Source of the DNA: Hyphomicrobiales bacterium
GTDB taxonomy: Bacteria; Pseudomonadota; Alphaproteobacteria; Rhizobiales; Methyloligellaceae
NCBI GenBank assembly: GCA_021775595.1
Contig: JAJFHN010000066.1
Span: forward strand, 1-43,869
Length of the DNA stretch: 43,869 nt
Reading direction: 5' to 3'
The notes under the pieces are model-generated. The model had not been told where the DNA came from. It saw only the letters and a list, made by a program, of their open reading frames with translations, and made no database searches. This document shows positions 8,365 to 17,092 of this stretch, piece by piece. The translations under genes and the position numbers were made by a program. Each line of letters starts with the position of its first letter. The stretch's first letter is position 1.

Positions 8365-8383
8365 TAGGCCCCAGATCGGCCTA
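8365..8383. terminator. stem-loop between convergent genes, possible terminator
   Basis: TAGGCC-CCAGATC-GGCCTA forms a 6-bp stem immediately after pdeM and covers the stop codon of the converging TIGR02186 gene. A second small inverted repeat, CTATCT-ACAGCC-AGATAG, lies at 8342-8359. Neither has a good T-tract, so terminator function is only possible. Confidence 0.3.
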
Positions 8384-9181
8384 GTCGCGGCGGAAGACGG
8401 CGGATGCGGAAAGCCCGACGACGACGGCCACCAGCACGGCGATCAGGCCATAAAGCAGCGGATAGTCGAAGGCCGCGGTATAGAGCAAGCGCTCAAAACC
8501 GACCTTGTGGACGGTGAGCTTGCGCTGATTGAGGCTGAGCAAGCGGCCGCTGCGGAACAGAAACACATCGGTGGAGTATTGCCCGTCCTGCACGCTGGCC
8601 GGCAGGTCGAGGGTGGCGCGGAACAGCGTCTTGGAAATGAAGATCACGCCGCGGTCGTCGTCGATGAAATTACCCTCGCGCTGTTTAATGCGGATGACCG
8701 CGTCGCGAAAGTCGCGGGCCTCTTCTCCCTCCCAGACGGTCTGGTAGGCCGAGATTTCAGGAACGGGAAGCACGCTGTTAAAACCGATGCCGCGGCTGGC
8801 CAAAATGTCCGGCTTGGCGATGTCGCTCAAGGGGCGCGTCGAGAGCACGGCGTAAAAGCTCGGCACGTCATCGAAGGCGTGCGAGCTGCTGTTCATCCAG
8901 ACGCCGAACATGCGCGATTTGCGGCGCGAGATAAGAGACTTCGCCGGACCGCGGATAACCACGGCGATGTCGTAGATGCCTGCTTCCTCAGCCGAGCGCC
9001 GGCCGTCCTCGATGGTGCCGAAAACGACGATGCGGGCGCCGGTGAAATTGGACTCGATGGCAATCTCATTGGAGGAAAGATCGGACTGAATGTCCTCGCG
9101 CGCGGCCGCGTGCGTCAGCGGGGCGGTGGCCAAAAGCAGCAGCAACAGCGGCATAAACACGTGAAGCCGGATCTGCATCAT
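8381..9181 (-). CDS. TIGR02186 family (Alph_Pro_TM) membrane-anchored protein
   Basis: This 266-residue protein has an N-terminal signal segment (MPLLLLLLATAPLTHAAA) and one C-terminal transmembrane helix (YGLIAVLVAVVVGLSASAVF) followed by FRRD. It is therefore probably a periplasmic domain anchored in the inner membrane. The pattern IAIESNFTGARIVVFG followed by YDIAVVIRGP and RRKSRMFGVWMN matches the TIGR02186/PF09608 family, which is largely restricted to alphaproteobacteria and almost always linked to a TauE/SafE permease. Here its start overlaps that permease's stop (ATGA, 9178-9181). A helper role in sulfur-compound export is inferred only from this linkage. Confidence 0.92.
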   Translation of the reverse strand: MMQIRLHVFMPLLLLLLATAPLTHAAAREDIQSDLSSNEIAIESNFTGARIVVFGTIEDGRRSAEEAGIYDIAVVIRGPAKSLISRRKSRMFGVWMNSSSHAFDDVPSFYAVLSTRPLSDIAKPDILASRGIGFNSVLPVPEISAYQTVWEGEEARDFRDAVIRIKQREGNFIDDDRGVIFISKTLFRATLDLPASVQDGQYSTDVFLFRSGRLLSLNQRKLTVHKVGFERLLYTAAFDYPLLYGLIAVLVAVVVGLSASAVFRRD

Positions 9182-10104
9182 TTGGCCCCCAATAAGGGGG
9201 CGAGCGTATAGAGCTCGTCGGGCTCAAGAACCAAGTCGACCAATAAGCGAAGCGCGACGATCAAAACCATGACCGCCAGCAGCGCGCGCAATTGCTCGCC
9301 GCGCAGCTTTTGACCGGCCACAACGCCGAACTGTGCGCCGATGGCGCCCCCCAGCATCAAGACCAACGCCAACACCGCATCGACGGTCTGGTTGGTCGTG
9401 GCGTGCAGAACGGTCACCAAAGCGGTGACGAAAATGATCTGAAAGAGCGAGGTGCCGACCACCACATTGGTGGGCATGCGCAGCAGATAGATCATGGCCG
9501 GCACCATGATGAAACCGCCGCCAACACCCATGATCGCCGCCAACAGGCCGACGATGGCGCCGATTATAATTGGCGGAATCGCGCTGATATAGAGCTTGGA
9601 GTGCTTGAAGCGCATCTTAAAGGGAAGGCCGTGGATCCAGTTGTGCTGGCCCGAGCGGCGCTTAGCTGTGCGCCCCGCGCGCGTCTCGCTCATGGCGCGC
9701 AAACTTTCGATCAGCATCAAGAAGCCGATGATGCCCAAAAAAGTCACGTAGGAGAGCGCAATCATCAAATCGATTTGACCCAGATCGCGCAGAACCTTGA
9801 CGAGTTGAACGCCTACAACCGAGCCGACGAAGCCGCCGATCAGCATCACCAGTCCCATCTTGATATCGACATTGCTGCGCCGCCATTGAGCAAGCGCGCC
9901 GGAAACCGACGAGGCGACGATTTGGTTGGCCTCGGTCGCAACCGCAACCGCCGGCGGAATGCCGGTGAAGATCAGCAGCGGCGTCATCAGAAAGCCGCCG
10001 CCGACGCCGAACATGCCGGAGAGAAATCCCACCGCCGCGCCCATCCCTAGGACCATCGCGATGTTGATCGACATCTCGGCGATCGGGAGATAGACCTGCA
10101 ACAT
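9178..10104 (-). CDS. TauE/SafE family sulfite/sulfoacetate exporter permease
   Basis: This 308-residue permease has two homologous halves, each opening with the family glycine motif: GFLSGMFGVGGGFLMTPLL near residue 27 and GLLAAIMGVGGGFIMVPAM near residue 175. About eight hydrophobic helices are visible. The family exports small sulfur anions or related organic anions. The start MLQVYLPIAEMSIN is the standard N-terminus of the subgroup paired with TIGR02186 proteins, supporting ATG 10104, although no strong Shine-Dalgarno is seen. It is the first gene of a two-gene leftward operon. Confidence 0.93.
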   Translation of the reverse strand: MLQVYLPIAEMSINIAMVLGMGAAVGFLSGMFGVGGGFLMTPLLIFTGIPPAVAVATEANQIVASSVSGALAQWRRSNVDIKMGLVMLIGGFVGSVVGVQLVKVLRDLGQIDLMIALSYVTFLGIIGFLMLIESLRAMSETRAGRTAKRRSGQHNWIHGLPFKMRFKHSKLYISAIPPIIIGAIVGLLAAIMGVGGGFIMVPAMIYLLRMPTNVVVGTSLFQIIFVTALVTVLHATTNQTVDAVLALVLMLGGAIGAQFGVVAGQKLRGEQLRALLAVMVLIVALRLLVDLVLEPDELYTLAPLLGAK

Positions 10105-10400
10105 GTGGCGTTCGGTTGACTTTGTTGCCTGCTGCGGAAACCTCTCGGCAGCAGGAATGAGATTGCGAGAATGGCGCTTGTTAAAGGCCCGTGAACCGCT
10201 CGTGTCAATGGAATGAGATCAATATTCCATTGCGAATGCCAGAAGGCGCGCAAATCTCATACCAAAGAGGGGTGCGAAGCGGACTTGGAAACGCGACGGG
10301 CTCCGGTCGGGCTCGAGGGCAAAGCGGGCCTCTGACAAGGCGGCCGGTGGGCCCGCGTCTGGCTTGAATGCTGAAGTGCGTCATCGCGCGGATTGCAAAT

Positions 10401-10540
10401 GGCGCCCGCGCGATCCCCGGCCGTATCGCGGTCTGCCGTGGGCGCGACCGCGGTGGCTTAGCTTGCCGCCATGGCGGAAGCGATGAGGCATAAGCCGTCG
10501 AAAACTGCCACTTCCCTGATGATGGCTCCCGTGGATTAGC
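10401..10540 (-). pseudogene. left direct repeat: 3' remnant of a His-rich protein gene
   Basis: This stretch aligns without gaps to 13331-13470 at an offset of 2,930 bases. I count 16 mismatches over the 131 bases 10404-10534, about 88% identity. On the minus strand it keeps the reading frame of the intact His-rich gene's C-terminus (RRLMPHRFRHGGKLS then RGRAHGRPRYG) and ends at a TGA near 10376. No start or signal peptide is present upstream, where similarity stops abruptly. It is either a gene fragment left by an insertion or duplication, or the end of a lost paralogue. Confidence 0.75.
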
Positions 10541-11026
10541 CCACATTCGCAATTTTAGAATGCAATGCGAACTGCCGACCTTATCTTGACCATTCTTCAA
10601 ATAAATACGGCATTACTGTCAAATATAACAAAAATATTCTGATGTTCTTTGTCGTCATATACTGTTATTAGATAAATTATAAAAATAGAATAGAGCACGT
10701 ATGATATTGAAATTATTTATGTTTTCCCCATATAAACAAGTGTACTAGAATATTTTTATTAAGGCATGCTCCTCAGAGTGAGGCGTTTCGTGCAGAGACG
10801 GCCTTGGCGACAAATCTAAGCAAGCGCCGGCAGCCGACCTTTCTATATCGCAAAGATGAGCTCTAGAGACATCCCCTGGCCACGCTAGCTGAGGCTTGGC
10901 CAGAGGCCGCGGCCACACAGGTCACGGGGTCTTCTCATAAAGCTCTTCGCCGCCACACCAGGGGCTCACGATCGCTCCGCAGGCACAATCCCGTCGCCTG
11001 ATCCAAGCCCAATTTGAGGAGCCACG
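10541..11026. other. 486-base leader with a strongly AT-rich core
   Basis: There is no convincing gene here. The core (about 10560-10770) is far poorer in GC than anything nearby: I count 12/60 G+C in 10621-10680 and 15/60 in 10681-10740. An 11-base perfect inverted repeat, AAAAATATTCT (10630-10640) and AGAATATTTTT (10747-10757), encloses most of it. From about 10790 composition returns to normal. GAGGAG at 11016-11021 is a good ribosome binding site for the gene starting at 11027. Confidence 0.6.
10707..10736 (+). promoter_or_regulatory. candidate sigma70-type promoter
   Basis: TTGAAA (10707-10712) and TATAAA (10731-10736) are separated by 18 bases, inside the AT-rich leader and pointing toward the DUF1611/racemase operon about 290 bases downstream. 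AT-rich DNA gives such matches by chance, so this is tentative. Confidence 0.3.
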
Positions 11027-12226
11027 ATGACTATAGCTACGCTCTCCCCGTCGCAGAGCCCACTCCAAGTCGATCGCAACCCTGCCGCCATGAACGGTCG
11101 AGCGGTAGTCGTGCGACCAGGACTTCGCGCCAAACAAAAGCCAACTCCGACTGCAGTCATTTATTGCGAAGCGAACTTCGGCGCCATCGATGGAAAGACT
11201 GCCAACGGGCTCGTTCGGTACTCGGAGAAATATAAAATTCTCTCTGTCATCGACAGCCAGAAGGCGGGCCTCGACACTGGTTCGGTGCTGGACGACAAGC
11301 CTAACGCTATTCCCCTCTGCCGCGACCTCGACGACGCACTCGCGCAGGCGGGAAAGGTCCCTGATTACTTTATCTTCGGGATGGCGCCGTCGAGCGGCAT
11401 GTTGTCAACAAAGGAGCGCGGCCTCGTGCTCAAGGCCATAGGTCTGGGGATGAACGTGGTGAACGGCCTCCATGAATTTCTGAACGATGATCCCGAGTTT
11501 GCCGCGGCGAGCGCCGCGAACAACATTGAGATTCTCGATGTCCGCAAGCCCCGCGCCAAGAAGGATCTGCGAATGTTCAGCGGCCGTATCGATGAGGTCA
11601 CTTGCCCGCGTATCGCTGTACTCGGGACCGACGGCGCGATCGGCAAACGCACAACGGCGACGATCCTAACCCGGGCCCTCAATGATCGCGGCGTGAAAGC
11701 GGTGATGGTCGGCACCGGCCAAACCGGCCTGATCCAAGGGGCGCGATACGGCATTGCGCTGGATGCGATCCCGTCGCAGTTCTGCTCGGGTGAGATGGAA
11801 GCAACCGTCGTCGAAGCGTTTGAAGGTGAGAACCCAGACGTGATTATTGTCGAAGGGCAAGGTGCCCTGAGTCACCCCGCCTATTTGACCTCGACCTTCA
11901 TCCTGCGAGGCAGCCGACCCGATGGCGTTGTGCTTCAGCACGCGCCAGGACGGACCAAGCTCGGTGATTTTGGCTTGATGGACATGCCAACGCCGGCCAG
12001 CGAGATCAATCTCATCCAGACATTTGCCGATACGAAAGTCATTGGTCTTACACTCAACCACGAGAACATGAGCGACTCCGAAGTCGGCGAAGCCATCACT
12101 CTGTATGAGGGTGAATTCGGCTTTCCCGTAACCGACGCGCTGACCCGGTCGCCCGAGCGTTTGGTGGACATGGTCGTTTCGGCTTTCCCGGAGCTTAAGG
12201 AGAAGCTGACGAACGTCCTGCAATGA
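11027..12226 (+). CDS. DUF1611 family protein, DgcN-like (putative D-amino-acid N-acetyltransferase)
   Basis: This 399-residue protein has an N-terminal Rossmann-like domain that starts at AVIYCEANFGAIDGKTANGL (about residue 41) after a non-conserved tail. A C-terminal P-loop domain carries RIAVLGTDGAIGKRTTA (about residue 195), then VGTGQTGLIQGARYG, VDVIIVEGQG-type VIIVEGQGALSHPAY and QHAPGR. This is the DUF1611 architecture. A characterised member, DgcN, N-acetylates D-glutamate before racemisation; the reaction here is inferred by family only. GAGGAG 5 bases upstream supports ATG 11027. The stop overlaps the racemase start (ATGA), so the two products probably act in sequence. The exact substrate cannot be read from sequence. 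Confidence 0.85.
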   Translation: MTIATLSPSQSPLQVDRNPAAMNGRAVVVRPGLRAKQKPTPTAVIYCEANFGAIDGKTANGLVRYSEKYKILSVIDSQKAGLDTGSVLDDKPNAIPLCRDLDDALAQAGKVPDYFIFGMAPSSGMLSTKERGLVLKAIGLGMNVVNGLHEFLNDDPEFAAASAANNIEILDVRKPRAKKDLRMFSGRIDEVTCPRIAVLGTDGAIGKRTTATILTRALNDRGVKAVMVGTGQTGLIQGARYGIALDAIPSQFCSGEMEATVVEAFEGENPDVIIVEGQGALSHPAYLTSTFILRGSRPDGVVLQHAPGRTKLGDFGLMDMPTPASEINLIQTFADTKVIGLTLNHENMSDSEVGEAITLYEGEFGFPVTDALTRSPERLVDMVVSAFPELKEKLTNVLQ

Positions 12227-13317
12227 CCACGCCGCGGTTGGAGATCGATCTCGACAAGATCCAGCACAACACCCGCACGCTGGTCGAAATGCTGGCCAGT
12301 CGCGGTATTTCGGTAACGGGCGTTACGAAGGCGGCCCTCGGCTCTCCCGAGATGGCCGGCGCTCTGCTGCGGGCGGGTGTAAGTGCTCTTGGAGACTCCC
12401 GCATCGAGAACATCGAGACGATGCGTCTGGCGCGGTTGACGGCGCCGATGACACTCATTCGCACTCCGATGCTCAGTCAAGTGAACCGTGTCGTAGAGCA
12501 CGCCGACGTGAGCTTTAATACCGAGCTCGACGTCATCAGCAAGCTCTCAAGCGCCGCCCAGAAGACGAGGCGGATGCACGGGGTCGTGCTCATGATCGAG
12601 CTTGGAGACCTGCGTGAAGGCATTATGCCCGGCGACCTTGAGGACACCGTGCGAAAGACGCTTCGCTTACCGAACATCGCGCTAAAAGGGATCGGCACCA
12701 ACCTCGCGTGCCGCAGCGGCGTATCACCCGACAGTAAGAACATGGCCGATCTGTCGGCGCTGGCAGATTCAATCGAGGCGACATTCAACCTCAAGCTCAG
12801 CGTTGTCTCCGGTGGCAATTCCGGCAACCTCCAATGGGCGCTCAGCGGTGCGGAAACCGGGCGGATCAACGATCTTCGCTTGGGTGAGGCGCTTCTGCTC
12901 GGTCGTGAGCCTCTCCACCGTCAACCGATCGAGGGCCTCTACACCGATGCCATCACACTTGTCGCGGAAGTAATCGAGTCGAAGGTCAAGCCATCGCAAC
13001 CATGGGGCGAGATCGCAGAAACCGCGTTCGGCGCGACCGCGCCCGCCGCAGATCGCGGTCGCATATCGCAGACAATTATCGCCATCGGACGCCAAGATAC
13101 CGATCCGGACGGCCTTGAACCGCCTCCAGGCATTGAGATTTTGGGGGCCAGCAGCGATCACCTTATCGTAGATTCGAGTAACCGCCGGGTGCCTGTTGGC
13201 ACCGAGATCACCTTCCAGCCCAACTACAGCGCGCTGGTCCGCGCCATGACCTCACCCTTCGTCGCCAAAGTCGTGAAGAGCCGGAGCGACGCCGCTCCCG
13301 TGCCTGCTTGCCAATAA
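12223..13317 (+). CDS. alanine/ornithine racemase-family PLP-dependent enzyme
   Basis: This 364-residue fold-type III PLP enzyme has LEIDLDKIQHNTRTL at the N-terminus and VTGVTKAALGSPEMA, in which Lys36 is the expected Schiff-base lysine. ALGDSRIENIE follows, then VVLMIELGDLREG (substrate-side strand), GIGTNLACRSG and VVSGGNSGN, which match the ornithine/alanine racemase subgroup rather than biosynthetic Alr. The C-terminal domain has EITFQPNYSALVRAMTSPFV, typical of this subgroup. It likely inverts an amino acid or an N-acyl amino acid. It is coupled to the DUF1611 gene by a 4-base overlap. No transporter, deacylase or regulator gene is adjacent. Confidence 0.88.
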   Translation: MTTPRLEIDLDKIQHNTRTLVEMLASRGISVTGVTKAALGSPEMAGALLRAGVSALGDSRIENIETMRLARLTAPMTLIRTPMLSQVNRVVEHADVSFNTELDVISKLSSAAQKTRRMHGVVLMIELGDLREGIMPGDLEDTVRKTLRLPNIALKGIGTNLACRSGVSPDSKNMADLSALADSIEATFNLKLSVVSGGNSGNLQWALSGAETGRINDLRLGEALLLGREPLHRQPIEGLYTDAITLVAEVIESKVKPSQPWGEIAETAFGATAPAADRGRISQTIIAIGRQDTDPDGLEPPPGIEILGASSDHLIVDSSNRRVPVGTEITFQPNYSALVRAMTSPFVAKVVKSRSDAAPVPACQ

Positions 13318-13325
13318 GCGTCAGG

Positions 13326-14003
13326 TCAATGATGCCCGCGCGATCTCCGGCCGTATCGCGGCCTGCCGTGGGCGCGACTGCGCTGACTTAGCTTTCCGCC
13401 ATGGCGGAAGCGATGGGGCATGAGCCGCCGATAATTGCCGTGTCCCTGATGATGGCGCCTGTGGTTCAGCTGATAGCCATAGTGATGGTCGCCGCGGGAG
13501 CGCTGCTGATGGCCGCGATGCCGGTGATGTCCATGAGAGGGTCCATAGCCACCGCGATGGCCGCCGTTGTGGCGCCGCGAGTATGGGTGGCGTCCGTGGC
13601 GCGAGCCGTGATCGCCATATCGTCGTGCGCCGTCTCTGTGTGCAGGGTGGTTGGAGAAGCGGTCTGAGCGATGCCGGGCATCGTCGCGGTGTCTTCGCGA
13701 CCTGTCATGAATGCGGTCATCATGGCCGTTGCGACGGCTGTGGTCGCGGCCACCCCGCGCGGGCAATTGCCTGCCGCCAGAATGATAGTGTCGCTGGCTC
13801 GATCGCTGAGAATTGTAGCCGCCACCGTGAGTGGCCGCGGAGTAATGACTGCGGTATTCCGCTATCAGCACGGTGTTGTGCGCCGCTGGGGTGGATTTTG
13901 CGAAATCGACCAAAATCGGGACTGCCTGAGCCGGATGCGCCAATATGATCATTGCGATCAACAGCGTTAACAGGCTCAAGAATCGGCGGAAATCGGCTCG
14001 CAC
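13326..14003 (-). CDS. exported His/Arg/Gly-rich protein of unknown function
   Basis: This 225-residue product has a clear Sec signal peptide (RRFLSLLTLLIAMIILAHPAQA, cut after AQA near residue 27). A short globular piece containing VPILVDFAKS and VLIAEYRSHYS follows, and then about 160 residues dominated by His, Arg, Gly and Ser (for example HRRHHQGHGNYRR). The mature part should be highly basic and could bind divalent metals or nucleic acid, but I recognise no family. Its last 45 codons are the right-hand copy of the direct repeat also found at 10401-10540. It converges on the racemase gene, with only 8 bases between their ends. Confidence 0.72.
   Translation of the reverse strand: MRADFRRFLSLLTLLIAMIILAHPAQAVPILVDFAKSTPAAHNTVLIAEYRSHYSAATHGGGYNSQRSSQRHYHSGGRQLPARGGRDHSRRNGHDDRIHDRSRRHRDDARHRSDRFSNHPAHRDGARRYGDHGSRHGRHPYSRRHNGGHRGGYGPSHGHHRHRGHQQRSRGDHHYGYQLNHRRHHQGHGNYRRLMPHRFRHGGKLSQRSRAHGRPRYGRRSRGHH
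13331..13470 (-). repeat. right direct repeat (3' end of the His-rich gene)
   Basis: This is the partner of 10401-10540, with the same orientation and offset 2,930 and no gaps. Here the sequence is part of an intact gene, so this is probably the ancestral copy. The two copies bracket the AT-rich leader and the DUF1611/racemase operon. Confidence 0.75.
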
Positions 14004-14138
14004 TTCGGCACCTCGGCTGGCATCGGGCGATGCGCCCGACTGTTGCGCTCAGGAGAGTGCACAAAGGGTGCCAAACCGCCGAGGCGTTGATGTGCAGGAT
14101 CAGAGCGTGGCGGCCAACTGCGCCCGTCCAAGCGCAGA

Positions 14139-16994
14139 CTAGCTGGCGCGCATTTCCAATTGGGTGATGAGATTGGGCGTGGCGCGGCCGGTCCGCTCGA
14201 GCCCCAAGCTGCCCTGGAACGACTCGATCGCCGCTCTGGTCTTGGGTCCCATCAAACCGTCGGGCTCGCCGGCGGTGTATCCCAGTTGATTGAGCAAGGC
14301 TTGGGCGCGGGCGACGACGGGATCAGCTTTAACCGGCGCGCGCGGTGCTGCCGCCACCTTCTTCCAATTGGCCTTTGGCAGCGAGACCTTGTTGGCGATG
14401 GCTTTCTCTGTCTTGGGCTGCCAGGTGGCGACATCGGCTTCTATTTTCACCTTGTCCGCGGGCAGGATCTGAAGGGTGAGGCTCGAGGCGCGTTTTGCGG
14501 CCTCTGTGTCGCCGCCCTTGGCCGCGAGCTGGAACCATTTGTAAGCCTGCTTCAGGTCTTTGCGCGTGCCGAGCCCATTCTCATACAAGATGCCAAGATT
14601 GAACTGGCTGTCGGAGAGGCCGTATTCGGCGGCCTTTGAAAACCACTGCGATGCGTTGGCATAATCGGGGGTTTTGCCGTTTTGTTTGGTGTGGAGCACG
14701 GCGAGATTGTGCATCGCCTTGACGTTTCCTGCCTCAGCCGCGCGTTGATACCAAATGCGGGCGCGTCCCTGATCGCGCTTGAGGCCGCGGCCGCGCTCAT
14801 ACAATGCCGCCAACCGATATTGGGCTGGGGCGAAGCCTTGGGAGGCGGAGCGCGCATACCATTGGGCGGCTGACACAAAATCCCGCGGCACGCCGGTGCC
14901 CTTGGCGAAACGCGTCGCGATCTCGAACTGAGCCCGGGGATCACCCTTGGCGGCGGCTTGGCGCAGCGTGGTGCTGCCGATGCCGTCCGGCGGCATGGGT
15001 ACGGGCGTGGGCTTGGCGACCTTGGTTGCCGTCGATGTGGAGCCCGGCTGGTTTCCTGGAGACTGGCGCACGGTGAAGGGCTTGGTATTTTCGGCGATGC
15101 TGAACTGGACCGCCGGCAGGTCGCTGGCGCCGATCAGATGATGGGGAACGCTGGCGGCCGAATTGGACTTTGCACCGACGACGTGATTGGCGGGAATAGC
15201 GCTTCCGCCGGACAACGCGCCTTGTTTTTCGGGTTGTTTTTGTTGGAGCGGGGGTGCGGGCGCTGGAATATCGTCGTGCGGAACCAAATGAGCCGGGCCC
15301 TGGATCGAGGTTGCGTCGCCCTGGGTTTTCAAGCGGTTGTAGAGCAGCGCCGCGCTGACGACGAGCAGCGAGGCGGCGGCGAACACCAGCAGGCGGCGTG
15401 GTTTCTTTGCACCCTTGGCTGCAGGAGCGCTCGCATCGGGCATGGGCTGTTGGGGGCGGGGCAGACCCTCGTGCGATGGTCTGCCGCCGAGGCCCGCGGG
15501 CTGTTGGCTTGCCACAGCTTGTGCGGCGCGGCGGGCCGAAGCGATGAAGTCGGCGTCGCTCACTGCCAGCGCGCCTTGGGAGGCATGCGGATTGACTTGG
15601 GCTTGGCGGTGGGGTTGGGCGGCGGGTTGTGGTTGTCCCTGGGCAGGCGGCGCTTGGTAATCTGGGATCGAGGCGCCGACATTGGTGAGATCGAGCGGAT
15701 GGCTGGGGCCGCCGCCGCCTGGACCGCGCCCTCCGGGGTCATCGCTGGTGCGGCTGATGCGCACTTGCGCGTGATCGGATGCGGCCGCTCTGCCGCCATC
15801 GGGCGGGCCGCCGGCGTGTTGGGCGCGCGGGCCGTTGGTGACTTTGTCGGCCAACATCTTCAACGTGCCGTTCATGACTTCGAGTGTGCCAACGGTGCGA
15901 TCGTCGGTTTGTGCCGCGCGGGCGTTCAGCGCGTGCAATTCGGCCTGAATGGCGTCGAGACGCTCAGATGCGCTCAATGACGACGCGCTGTTTTGCACGA
16001 GCTCGGCCGCCTCCCGGGCTGAACGTCGCGCCACCTCTTCGATCTGCGAGGCAGATCCGTTCATTCCGTCCATCAAAGTGCGCAGATGCGTCTCGATCGT
16101 GCCGATGCGCGAATACTGCTCCTCGGCGCGGGCCAAATAACCTTCCAATCCGCGCAACCGCTCGGCGATCGCATCGAGTTGACTGGGTTCGGTGTTGGCG
16201 CTCAATGCTTGGGAAATTTGCTGTGTTTCGCTAGCCACCGCGCGCACTTGTTCGGCAGGGGCTGCCGTGTGGAGCGACTGTTCGAGGTCGCTGGTGACCG
16301 CCTTGAAGCGCTCATCGAGCGCGGTCTCATCAACTTTTGGCTCGGCCGGAATACTCGGCGGCGGGGCTTGCAGAGATTGGGGGGGTGAGCCCGGATTGGT
16401 GTTTGGATCCGCCGCCAGCGCGGCGATACGCCGCTCCATCTGGGTCAGTATGTCGTTTTCGCTCTCGCCTTGCAGGTTCTGGTCGGCGCGCTCGACTTGC
16501 TGACTGAGATTTGAAACCTGAGTCTCGAGCTGCTGCAGACTGGCATCGGTTTGGCCGCTTTCGCGCACGGCGCTGGTCTTATCGGAAAGCGTGTTGATCT
16601 CGCCGCCAAGATCATCCAGCGCGGATTCGTAGTTGCGCTCGCTTTCGCCGATCTGCTCGACGGCGCGGGTGAGTAGGTTTTCAAGTTCCTGGGCGCCGTC
16701 TGATGCGGATTGATCGCTCTGTGCCTGCTTGGGCGACTTCATGCGCAGCACGGGTGGCTCGGATTGTGGATTTTTGGGCGCGCCGTTGTTTGCAGCCGGC
16801 GCTTGCACACTGGAATCGGGGGTGTTTGGGGCAGGTTGTCCTGCGTCAGCGTTCACGTCTGTTGTCATCCCAGTCCCCGGGCACGAGGTTTGACGGACTG
16901 ATTGTGTTGAACGCTTGACTGTGGGGTCCGACTCGTCGTCGCCAGTGGATGCGCCGAAACTGGGGTCATCAGACAGCCCCAAATCAGCGCGCAT
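14139..16994 (-). CDS. PodJ-like Sel1-repeat / peptidoglycan-binding membrane protein
   Basis: This protein of about 951 residues has a cytoplasmic N-terminal region rich in heptad-like coiled coil (about residues 80-390: ENLLTRAVEQIGE, QQLETQVSNLSQQVE and similar). A Pro/Gln-rich linker is followed by one membrane helix near residues 528-552 (RRLLVFAAASLLVVSAALLY) after a KKPRR cluster. A periplasmic part has four Sel1 repeats (about residues 678-838: AAAKGDPRAQFEIATRFAKG and repeats) and a C-terminal peptidoglycan-binding domain (QALLNQLGYTAGEPDG...GPKTRAAIESFQ). This is the domain order of the polarity organiser PodJ of Caulobacter and its relatives. ATG 16994 is chosen; a longer TTG frame to 17105 would run into the divergent neighbour's start and ribosome binding site. 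Confidence 0.85.
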   Translation of the reverse strand: MRADLGLSDDPSFGASTGDDESDPTVKRSTQSVRQTSCPGTGMTTDVNADAGQPAPNTPDSSVQAPAANNGAPKNPQSEPPVLRMKSPKQAQSDQSASDGAQELENLLTRAVEQIGESERNYESALDDLGGEINTLSDKTSAVRESGQTDASLQQLETQVSNLSQQVERADQNLQGESENDILTQMERRIAALAADPNTNPGSPPQSLQAPPPSIPAEPKVDETALDERFKAVTSDLEQSLHTAAPAEQVRAVASETQQISQALSANTEPSQLDAIAERLRGLEGYLARAEEQYSRIGTIETHLRTLMDGMNGSASQIEEVARRSAREAAELVQNSASSLSASERLDAIQAELHALNARAAQTDDRTVGTLEVMNGTLKMLADKVTNGPRAQHAGGPPDGGRAAASDHAQVRISRTSDDPGGRGPGGGGPSHPLDLTNVGASIPDYQAPPAQGQPQPAAQPHRQAQVNPHASQGALAVSDADFIASARRAAQAVASQQPAGLGGRPSHEGLPRPQQPMPDASAPAAKGAKKPRRLLVFAAASLLVVSAALLYNRLKTQGDATSIQGPAHLVPHDDIPAPAPPLQQKQPEKQGALSGGSAIPANHVVGAKSNSAASVPHHLIGASDLPAVQFSIAENTKPFTVRQSPGNQPGSTSTATKVAKPTPVPMPPDGIGSTTLRQAAAKGDPRAQFEIATRFAKGTGVPRDFVSAAQWYARSASQGFAPAQYRLAALYERGRGLKRDQGRARIWYQRAAEAGNVKAMHNLAVLHTKQNGKTPDYANASQWFSKAAEYGLSDSQFNLGILYENGLGTRKDLKQAYKWFQLAAKGGDTEAAKRASSLTLQILPADKVKIEADVATWQPKTEKAIANKVSLPKANWKKVAAAPRAPVKADPVVARAQALLNQLGYTAGEPDGLMGPKTRAAIESFQGSLGLERTGRATPNLITQLEMRAS

Positions 16995-17092
16995 CAACTG
17001 ATCATTCGCTACCTCGACATTTTCAGGCTGTGGTAAATATTGCGTTAAGCTGGCGCGTCGCGACCCCAGTCTGCGCGCAGATGGAGTAGCCA

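Noticed and set aside
9292-10050. Plus-strand open frame opposite the TauE/SafE gene
   Set aside because: Antisense shadow of a hydrophobic protein gene, which yields charged Gln/His/Asp-rich text.
10205-10600. 131-codon minus-strand frame over the left direct repeat
   Set aside because: It is in a different frame from the His-rich homology, and has no protein-like features; the homologous frame here is only a fragment.
14958-15980. 340-codon plus-strand frame opposite the PodJ-like gene
   Set aside because: Gly/Arg-rich antisense of a Pro/Gln/Ala-rich coding region without motif or ribosome binding site.
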